Below are positions 9,339-15,360 of a DNA stretch of 52,810 bases, one piece after another (within the stretch, counting starts at the first letter, position 1; each line of letters starts with the position of its first letter). Location: NCBI GenBank assembly GCA_016213205.1, contig JACRAZ010000045.1:1-52810 (forward strand), given 5' to 3'. Below the pieces are notes generated by a model. That model ran no database searches. It saw only the letters and a program-made list of their open reading frames with translations, and was not told the origin of the DNA. Origin of the DNA: Burkholderiales bacterium (GTDB lineage Bacteria; Pseudomonadota; Gammaproteobacteria; Burkholderiales; Burkholderiaceae_C). Both the position numbers and the translations under genes were made by a program.

Positions 9339-9551
9339 ATGTTCAGGCGCTTTGTCTCCCATCCGATGGCCGTGGTGCTGGCCATCCTGACCACCCTGGT
9401 GCTGCTGGCCGGACTGGAGCGCTTGTCCGGCACCGAGGGCGCCTACCACATGCTGGCCCGCGTGGGCGCGCAGGCCACGCAGCAGGTGGTCATCGTGGGC
9501 CACCGGGTGGTGCAGCAGGTGGTGATCATCGGCCGGCGCATGGGCAACTGA
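9339..9551 (+). CDS. Small single-pass membrane protein, unknown function
   Basis: A 70-residue protein with one hydrophobic segment (about residues 10-25, MAVVLAILTTLVLLAG) after a short basic N-terminus, implying an N-in single membrane anchor. The C-terminal half contains a near-tandem repeat, QQVVIVGHRVV followed by QQVVIIGRRM, which is predicted amphipathic or beta-prone. A GGAGG six bases before the ATG and a plausible promoter at 9272-9299 support translation as its own unit. I do not recognise a family. Confidence 0.55.
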   Translation: MFRRFVSHPMAVVLAILTTLVLLAGLERLSGTEGAYHMLARVGAQATQQVVIVGHRVVQQVVIIGRRMGN

Positions 9552-9571
9552 CCCGCCCCGGGCGCGCTCCG

Positions 9572-10525
9572 TCAGCGCGGCACCACCGTCTGCCCGAAGC
9601 CTTCACGCCGGTACACGCTGGGCGGCACGCCGAAGCGCTGCGCGAACACGCGGCTGAAGTGCGGCAGGCTGTTGAAGCCGCGCGCCAGCGCGATGTCGGT
9701 GATCGAGCGGCCCACCTGCGTGGGGTCGGCCAGGTCACGGCGCACGGCCTCCAGCCGCTCGCGCAGCAGGTAGCCGGCCACGCCCTCGGGCTCGTCGGCA
9801 AAGGCGTTGTAGAGCTGGCGCCGGCTGCAGCGCAGCGCCAGCGCGATGTCGTCCACCGACAGCGCGGCATCCCCCAGCCGGTGCGCCACCAGTTGCTTGA
9901 TGCGGTCGCGCAGGGCCTGGCGCTGGGTGAGCGCGGTGCCACGGCCGGCCAGGTCCAGCAGCGACAGGTGCACCAGCTGCGTGATCGCCGCGCCCACGCC
10001 GCGCGCGGCCTCGGCGCTCATCTCGGGCAGCTCCTGGTAGGCGCTGCGCATGGTTTCCAGCGCCAGCCGGGCAATGCCATGGCCGCCGCCCAGCGGGCGC
10101 GCCATCAGCTCGGGCAGGGGCAGGCCGCGTTCGGCCAGGTCGGCCTTGGGCAGCATCACGATCAGGTGCTCCACCGGCTCGGGGTTGGCCACCGCGTAGG
10201 TTTCGGTGGTGTCGTAGATGCTCCACTCGCCCGGGCCCACCCAGGCTTGGCGGCCCTGCTGCTCCACGCCGGCGCAGCCGCGCTGCGGCGCCACGATCTT
10301 CAGGTAGCCCTGCTCGCTGGCGCGCACCAGGCTCTGGCTGCGCATCACCCGGTGGCGGCCCGATTCCAGCCGCGTGAGCACCACCTCGCCGGCATGGGCG
10401 GTGGTGATGCGGCCGTCGAACACGGTGTCGCCGTACAGGTCGGATTCCAGGCCGCCGAACAGCTTCCAGACCCAGTCGCGCCAGTAGGGCACCTTGTCGC
10501 GGGCACTGACCTCATCGGTGCTCAT
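9572..10525 (-). CDS. AraC-family regulator with AraC-binding-like N-terminal domain
   Basis: A 317-residue regulator. The N-terminal ~180 residues resemble the AraC-binding-like domain of FeaR/NphR-type activators (YWRDWVWKLFGGLESDL, then GEWSIYDTTETYAV). The C-terminal helix-turn-helix pair is clear: LSVDDIALALRCSRRQLYNAF, then SITDIALARGFNSLPHFSRVF. The start is the ATG at 10525, which has AGGAG seven bases upstream; the frame is open to 10576 without a better ribosome site. It is divergent from the ABC-transporter / aldehyde dehydrogenase cluster and is its likely activator, since FeaR/NphR relatives control catabolism of aromatic aldehydes and amines. Confidence 0.9.
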   Translation of the reverse strand: MSTDEVSARDKVPYWRDWVWKLFGGLESDLYGDTVFDGRITTAHAGEVVLTRLESGRHRVMRSQSLVRASEQGYLKIVAPQRGCAGVEQQGRQAWVGPGEWSIYDTTETYAVANPEPVEHLIVMLPKADLAERGLPLPELMARPLGGGHGIARLALETMRSAYQELPEMSAEAARGVGAAITQLVHLSLLDLAGRGTALTQRQALRDRIKQLVAHRLGDAALSVDDIALALRCSRRQLYNAFADEPEGVAGYLLRERLEAVRRDLADPTQVGRSITDIALARGFNSLPHFSRVFAQRFGVPPSVYRREGFGQTVVPR

Positions 10526-10665
10526 GGTGGCGCTCCTGGCGGCGTTGGTCACAGGCATGGCCGTCTCCCCGGGCATCTGGCGGTGGGCGGATTATGCGGA
10601 GCCGGGCCGTCAGCGGGTGCTCGCTTGCCCCGATGGACGCCCCGGCCCGGGTAAGCCCCGATCCC

Positions 10666-10697
10666 GCATGCACGGATCGACAAGCCGCCGTGCATGC
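10666..10697. promoter_or_regulatory. Perfect 10-bp inverted repeat between divergent regulator and transporter genes
   Basis: GCATGCACGG (10666-10675) is matched by its exact reverse complement at 10688-10697, with a 12-base spacer. It lies 69 bases before the transporter start, in the region shared with the divergent AraC gene. It could be an operator or a leader hairpin; the sequence does not decide. Confidence 0.4.
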
Positions 10698-10766
10698 CCA
10701 AGCAAGACAGGGGCGGCGCGGCTTCCTACGATCGCGCCCTGGCATCCCTGCCCCGAGGAGACCGTC

Positions 10767-12017
10767 ATGTCCGAATCGCGCCGCCCCTCCGATCCGCGCC
10801 CGGCCCCGGCCGCTGCCGAGGCCCCACCCGCCGACCCCTCGCGCCGACGCGCCACCCAGGCGCTGGCCGCCGGGCTGGCCTTCCCGGCCCTGGTGCGCGC
10901 GGCCGAGCCGCCGGTGCGCATCGGCTACGCGATCGCGCGCACGGGCCCCTCGGCCGGCGGCGCCCAGGTCAGCCAGGAGCCCAACTACCTGCTGTGGGCC
11001 GAACAGCTCAATGCCGCCGGCGGGCTGGACGTGAAGGGCACCCGGCGCCCGATCGAGCTGATCAGCTCCGACACCCGCAGCGACATCGAGACCTGCGTGC
11101 GCAGCTACGAAAAGCTGATGGGCAGCGACAAGGTCGACCTGGTGCTGCCGCCCTGGGGCAGCAACGCCAACTTCGCTGTGGCGCCGGTGGCCAACCGCCA
11201 CGGCTACCCCTTCCTCGCGCCCACCGCGCTGTCGAGGAAGCTCATCGAGATGAAGCTGCCGTACTTCTTCCTGATGCTGCAGCAGCCCGCGCCGATGACC
11301 CAGGCGCTGGTGGAGATGCTCAAGGCCAACGGCGCGAAGACCGCCGCGGTGATCTACGTGGACGACCTGTTCGGCCTGGAGAACTACGCCGCGCTGAAGG
11401 TGGCGCTGCAGGGCAGCGGCATCCAGCTGGTGGAGGAGAAGAGCTACCCGCTGGGCGTGAAGGACCTGAGCCCGGTGCTGCGCGGCATCAAGGACAAGAA
11501 CCCCGATGCCTTCATCGGCTTCACCTACCCGCCCGACACCATCCTCTCCAGCAAGCAGAGCAAGGAGATCGGCTTCAACCCGAAGTTCTTCTATGCCTCG
11601 GTGGGCACCGCGTTCCAGCTCTACCGGAACGTGATGACACCCGCCGGCGCCGAGGGCGTGCTGGGCATGGGCTCCTGGAACAGCAAGTCCAGCCCGGCGG
11701 CCAAGGCCTACTTCGACGCCCACACCAAGAAGTTCGGCGGCAAGGAGCCCGACCGCTGGGCCTCGGGCGCCTGCTGGGCCGCGCTGGAGATCCTGCAGGC
11801 CAGCGTGGCCAAGGTGGGCCTGGACCGCAAGGCGCTGCGCGACCACATCGCGAAGAACGAGCACAAGACCATCCTCGGCCCGATCCGCTTCGTGGGCAGC
11901 GAGAACGTGGCCACCCCGGGCAGCGTGGGCCAGTGGCAGAACGGCGAGTTCGAGGTGGTGTGGCCCAAGAGCATCGCCACCGCGGCGCTGAATCCGAACA
12001 AACCAATCTGGAAATAG
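10767..12017 (+). CDS. HAAT-family ABC transporter substrate-binding protein (LivK-like)
   Basis: A 416-residue periplasmic type I binding protein of the branched-chain amino acid/amide (HAAT) family. The N-terminus has a run of arginines (SRRRATQALAAGLAFPALVRA) resembling a Tat signal. The mature part begins PPVRIGYAIARTGPSAGGAQ, with the usual LWAEQLNAAGGLDVKG and the ELISSDTRSDIETCVRSYEKL stretch that follow in Peripla_BP_6 proteins. The ATG at 10767 has GAGGAG six bases upstream; the frame is open to 10494, but those residues are low complexity. It is the first gene of the transporter cluster. Linkage to an aryl-aldehyde-type dehydrogenase suggests an aromatic or other carboxylate ligand rather than leucine. 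Confidence 0.93.
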   Translation: MSESRRPSDPRPAPAAAEAPPADPSRRRATQALAAGLAFPALVRAAEPPVRIGYAIARTGPSAGGAQVSQEPNYLLWAEQLNAAGGLDVKGTRRPIELISSDTRSDIETCVRSYEKLMGSDKVDLVLPPWGSNANFAVAPVANRHGYPFLAPTALSRKLIEMKLPYFFLMLQQPAPMTQALVEMLKANGAKTAAVIYVDDLFGLENYAALKVALQGSGIQLVEEKSYPLGVKDLSPVLRGIKDKNPDAFIGFTYPPDTILSSKQSKEIGFNPKFFYASVGTAFQLYRNVMTPAGAEGVLGMGSWNSKSSPAAKAYFDAHTKKFGGKEPDRWASGACWAALEILQASVAKVGLDRKALRDHIAKNEHKTILGPIRFVGSENVATPGSVGQWQNGEFEVVWPKSIATAALNPNKPIWK

Positions 12018-12033
12018 CGCCTCAAGGACGCGT

Positions 12034-12921
12034 GTGTCATTCGGTGCCTGGCTCGAACTGCTGGCCTCGGGGCTGATCACCGGCGGCATCTATGCGCTGG
12101 TGGCCCTGGGGCTGAACCTGCAGTACGGGCTGATGCGCATCATGAACATCTCGCACGGCGAGTTCCTGATGCTGGGCGCCTATGCCACCTGGGCCGCCAC
12201 CGTGGGCTTGGGCTGGCCGCCGCTGCTGATGATGCCGCTGTCCTTCGTGCTGCTGGGCGCCACCGGCCTGCTGGTGCACCGGCTGTGCTTCCGGCGCCTG
12301 GCCGCGAGCTCGCCCACGGTGGACGTGTTCGAGGCGCGCAGCCTGATGGTGGGCTTCGGGCTGATGTTCCTGGTGCAGAACTTCGCCTCGATGGTGTGGG
12401 GCGGCGAGCTGCGCGGTTATGACTTCCTGACCATGCCGGTGCCGGTGCCGTTCACGTCGGGCGGCAGCCAGTTCGCGGCCAACAAACTGCTGGTGTTCGC
12501 ATTGGCGCTGCTGTTCTCCGGCGCGCTGATCGCGCTGCTGCGCTACACGCTGCTGGGCAAGGGCGTGCGCGCGCTGATGCAATCGCCCACCGGCGCGCAG
12601 CTGGTGGGCATCAACACCGAGCGCCTGCACCCGATGATGTTCGGCCTGGGCCTGGGCCTGGCCGGCGTGGCCGGCAGCCTGCTGTCGATGACCGAGGCCA
12701 TCACCCCCGCGATGGGCGAGCCCTACACGGTGACGGCGCTGATCGTCATCACGCTCGGCGGCTTCGGCAGCATGGTGGGCAGCCTGGTGGGCGGCCTGCT
12801 GCTGGGCGTGGTGGAGGCGCTGGGCATGCACTTCACCAGCCCCTCGCTGAAGATGCTGCTGTCCTACGGCGTGTTCATCGGCGTGCTGCTGTGGCGGCCG
12901 AACGGGCTGTTCAAGAAATGA
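12034..12921 (+). CDS. Branched-chain amino acid-type ABC transporter permease (LivH-like)
   Basis: A 295-residue inner-membrane permease of the LivH family with about eight hydrophobic segments. It starts LLASGLITGGIYALVALGLN and has the typical LMRIMNISHGEFLMLGAY just after. The C-terminal cytoplasmic-loop signature TALIVITLGGFGSMVGSLVG is the ATPase-contact region. It starts at GTG 12034, 16 bases after the binding-protein stop, with an AAGGA in the gap. It overlaps livM by the last bases of its stop codon, so translation is probably coupled. Confidence 0.93.
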   Translation: MSFGAWLELLASGLITGGIYALVALGLNLQYGLMRIMNISHGEFLMLGAYATWAATVGLGWPPLLMMPLSFVLLGATGLLVHRLCFRRLAASSPTVDVFEARSLMVGFGLMFLVQNFASMVWGGELRGYDFLTMPVPVPFTSGGSQFAANKLLVFALALLFSGALIALLRYTLLGKGVRALMQSPTGAQLVGINTERLHPMMFGLGLGLAGVAGSLLSMTEAITPAMGEPYTVTALIVITLGGFGSMVGSLVGGLLLGVVEALGMHFTSPSLKMLLSYGVFIGVLLWRPNGLFKK

Positions 12922-13847
12922 TGCGCTGGCAAGAGGCCGGGCGCGACTGGCTGGTGCTGCTGGCGCTGGCCGGCTGGCTGCTGGCGCTGCCGGCCCATGC
13001 CAGCGAGTTCGTCAGCTCGCTCGCGCTGAGCTGCCTGATGTATGCGGCGCTGGCCTCGAGCTGGTCGCTGTTCTGCGGCGCCACGCGCTACCTCTCGCTG
13101 GCCACCTCGGCCTTCTTCGGCATCGGCGCCTATGTCAGCGCGCTGGGGCTGGAGCAGCTGCCCTGGGCCGGCGTCATCGCGCTCGGCGCCGCGGCTGCCG
13201 CCGCGGTGGCGGTGCTGATGGGCGCGGCCGTGCTGCACCTGCGCGGCACCTACTTCGCGGTGCTGACCTTCGGCATGACCGAGCTGATCCGCCATGCCAT
13301 CACCTTCAGCGAGAAGAAGCTGGCCGGCACCGTGGGCCGGGTGCTCACCACGGTGCCCGAGCCACTGACCATCTACCTCACGGTGCTGGGCCTGGCGGTG
13401 CTGGCCCTCGCGGTGGCGATCCTCGTGCGCGGCAGCCGCTTCGGCCTGGCGCTGGCCGGCATCGGCGCCGACGAACAGCGTGCGCAGACCCTGGGCGTGA
13501 ACACGCGGCTCGTGAAGATCGCCGGCTTCGCGCTCACCGCGGCCTTTGCCGGCGCGGTGGGCGCGGCGATGGCGGTGCGCTGGACCTACATCGACCCGCA
13601 CACCGCGTTCAACCCCTTCATCGGCTTCCAGACGGTGCTGATCGCGCTGATCGGCGGTGCCGGCACGCTGTGGGGGCCGGTGATCGCGGCCGTGGTCTTC
13701 AGCCTGCTGTCCGAAACCCTGCGCCTGCAACTGCCGCAGCTCTACATGATGGTGCTGGGCCTGCTGCTGATCCTGTGCGTGCTGTACCTGCCCGGGGGCC
13801 TGGCCTCGGTGCGCTGGGCGACCTTGCGATCGTGGGTGCGGCGATGA
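12918..13847 (+). CDS. Branched-chain amino acid-type ABC transporter permease (LivM-like)
   Basis: A 309-residue inner-membrane permease, partner of the preceding LivH-like protein. Hydrophobic segments run throughout. Family signatures include ATRYLSLATSAFFGIGAYVS, HLRGTYFAVLTFGMTELIRH and the loop FQTVLIALIGGAGTLWGPVI. ATG codons at 12918 and 12921 overlap the livH stop (12919-12921), a coupled start. The frame is open back to 12891 but that adds sequence inside livH. It does not carry a fused LivG ATPase. After its stop comes 763 bp of repeat DNA before livG. Confidence 0.93.
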   Translation: MMRWQEAGRDWLVLLALAGWLLALPAHASEFVSSLALSCLMYAALASSWSLFCGATRYLSLATSAFFGIGAYVSALGLEQLPWAGVIALGAAAAAAVAVLMGAAVLHLRGTYFAVLTFGMTELIRHAITFSEKKLAGTVGRVLTTVPEPLTIYLTVLGLAVLALAVAILVRGSRFGLALAGIGADEQRAQTLGVNTRLVKIAGFALTAAFAGAVGAAMAVRWTYIDPHTAFNPFIGFQTVLIALIGGAGTLWGPVIAAVVFSLLSETLRLQLPQLYMMVLGLLLILCVLYLPGGLASVRWATLRSWVRR

Positions 13848-13935
13848 GCTGGGCTTGGGTTGGGCCGGGCGGGCGGCTGCTGTCGCTGGCGGTTCTTCAA
13901 TGCCGACGTTCGTGGGCTGGCGCTGTGAAGGCAAG

Positions 13936-14016
13936 GGCGTGGGGGCTTGGCGCGGGCAGAGCGAAAAAGGCGTGGGGGCTTGGCCCGTGCTGCGCGACAA
14001 AGGCGTGGGCGCTCAG
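13936..14016. repeat. Degenerate 33-bp tandem repeat, about three units
   Basis: The motif GGCGTGGGGGCTTGG begins at 13936 and 13969, and a diverged form, GGCGTGGGCGCTCAG, begins at 14002, giving an exact 33-base period. The third unit is also the left terminal repeat of the palindromic element at 13999-14234, so the tandem array appears to have grown from that end. On the minus strand the 33-base period would encode an 11-residue repeat, but I regard that reading frame as spurious. Confidence 0.7.
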
Positions 14017-14234
14017 CCTGCGGCGCACGGCTCCGGCGGTCGGCCCTGCGGGCCGACTTCCCGGCCTTGGTCAATTCGGGGGGCGCGCTGTCCATTTAGC
14101 TTCGCGCCCTGCGGGCGCTGCGCACAGCGCCAGCGAGGCAGTTTGGGAAGCGTGCCCTGCGGGCACGCCGCCCCCCGAACCGCCCAAGACCGGCGCCTGC
14201 GAACGCGCGCCGCAGGCTGAGCGCCCACGCCTTT
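13999..14234 (+). repeat. Palindromic structured repeat element, copy A (236 bp)
   Basis: The 28 bases at 13999-14026 are the exact reverse complement of 14207-14234. Inside, three perfect hairpins are visible: 14039-14057 (8-bp stem GTCGGCCC), 14104-14118 (6-bp stem GCGCCC) and 14150-14168 (8-bp stem GCGTGCCC), each with a TGC loop. Between the second and third is a conserved core with CAGCGCCAGCGAG and CAGTTTGGGAAG. The element is nearly identical to 52570-52805, with the same length, and its core also matches the inverted copy 14283-14512. No coding sequence is credible in it. It could be a non-autonomous mobile element or a structured RNA gene. Confidence 0.85.
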
Positions 14235-14282
14235 GCGAACCACCGTGGCGTGCGAACACCGCATGCCACCGCTTGAGCAGGA

Positions 14283-14512
14283 GAGCCCCTGGGTCTGCGG
14301 GCGCAGCGGGCCGGGGGAGGCGGCGAGGATCGCAGGCTTCGGGGCGGCGCGCGCAGCGCGCTTCCCAAACTGACTCGCCGGCGCTGTTCGCAGCGCGCGA
14401 AGCGCGCGGAGATAAATGGACGGCGCGCCCCGAAGCCGAGAACCGCAGCGAAGTCAGCCCGCCAGGGCTGACCGCCGGACTCGGCCCGCTGCGCCCGCAG
14501 ACCCAGGGGCTC
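14283..14512 (-). repeat. Palindromic structured repeat element, copy B (230 bp, inverted relative to A)
   Basis: The 31 bases at 14283-14313 are the exact reverse complement of 14482-14512. These termini differ in sequence from those of copy A. Read on the minus strand, the interior aligns with copy A: hairpin 14453-14472 (stem GTCAGCCC), conserved TCCATTT, hairpin 14393-14407 (stem GCGCGC, loop TTC), core CAGCGCCGGCGAGTCAGTTT and hairpin 14347-14361 (stem GCGCGC, loop TGC). Hairpin positions and the linking core are kept while stem sequences differ on both arms. Only 48 bases separate it from copy A. Confidence 0.8.
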
Positions 14513-14610
14513 GGGCGCACTGCACGACGCCAGTCCACGCCGCCCAGGCCCACCGCACAAGGCCGATCCAGGCCGATCAAGCGCGCCACGCACATCGCCA
14601 AAGCCCCGTG

Positions 14611-15360
14611 ATGACCACCGCCCCACCCCTGCTCGCCGCGCAGGACCTCACGGTCAGGTTCGGCGGCCTCACCGCCGTCGACAGCGTGAGCGCCACCTTC
14701 CACGCCGGTGAGCTGGTGGGCATCATCGGCCCCAATGGCGCGGGCAAGACCACCTTCTTCAACGCCATCTCCGGCGTGCAGCCGCTGAGCGCCGGACACA
14801 TCAGCGTGCTGGGCCAGCGCCTCACCGGCCGCGCGCCGCATGCCTACTCGCACCACGGCGTGGCGCGCACCTTCCAGACCCCGCGCGTGTTCGCCGAGAT
14901 GAGCGTGGCCGACAACGTGCGCTTCGGCCTGCAGTTTGCCGGCCGCCGGCGCGAAGCCCCCTGGCTGCTGCGCGACGAGGCTTCGATCCTGGCCCTCATC
15001 GGCCTGCAGGCGCAAAGCGCGCTGCCCGCCGCCGCGATCACGCCCTCGCAGCAGCGCCTGCTGGAGATCGGCATGGCGCTGGCCACCCGCCCGCGCCTGC
15101 TGCTGCTGGACGAGGTGGCCGCCGGCCTCACCGAGGCCGAGGTGGAAGCGATGGCGCAGCTCATCCGCCGCCTGCGCGACGAGCTGGACCTGGGCGTGGT
15201 GTGGATCGAGCATGCGGTGGCCACGCTGCTGCGGCACGTGCAGCGCGTGCTGGTGCTGCACCAGGGCCGCAAGATCGCCGACGACACGCCGGCCGCGGTG
15301 GTGCGCAACCCGGAAGTGATCGAAGCCTACCTGGGCGACGAAATGGTGGAGGCCGCGTGA
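14611..15360 (+). CDS. HAAT-family ABC transporter ATPase (LivG-like), atypical signature motif
   Basis: A 249-residue cytoplasmic ATPase of the branched-chain-type transporter. Walker A is GPNGAGKTTFFN, Q-loop region VARTFQTPRVFAEMSVADNV, Walker B RLLLLDEVAAGLTEAE and H-loop VWIEHAVATLL. The ABC signature, normally LAYGQQRRLEIA in LivG proteins, reads ITPSQQRLLEIG here: the conserved glycine is serine. The usual DEP is DEV. These changes may alter ATPase activity. The start is the ATG at 14611 (GTG 14608 also possible). It is separated from livM by 763 bp of repeats, so it may have its own promoter. It overlaps the next gene by four bases (GTGA). Confidence 0.9.
   Translation: MTTAPPLLAAQDLTVRFGGLTAVDSVSATFHAGELVGIIGPNGAGKTTFFNAISGVQPLSAGHISVLGQRLTGRAPHAYSHHGVARTFQTPRVFAEMSVADNVRFGLQFAGRRREAPWLLRDEASILALIGLQAQSALPAAAITPSQQRLLEIGMALATRPRLLLLDEVAAGLTEAEVEAMAQLIRRLRDELDLGVVWIEHAVATLLRHVQRVLVLHQGRKIADDTPAAVVRNPEVIEAYLGDEMVEAA

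Noticed and set aside
13855..14264. Several overlapping open frames on both strands across the palindromic repeats (for example 13855-14220 plus and 14013-14264 minus)
   Set aside because: They exist because the repeats are GC-rich and nearly palindromic. Their translations are low-complexity Arg/Ala/Gly strings, and similar frames recur over copy C because the DNA repeats.
13936..14512. CRISPR array
   Set aside because: The 33-bp repeats are contiguous without unique spacers, and no cas genes are present.
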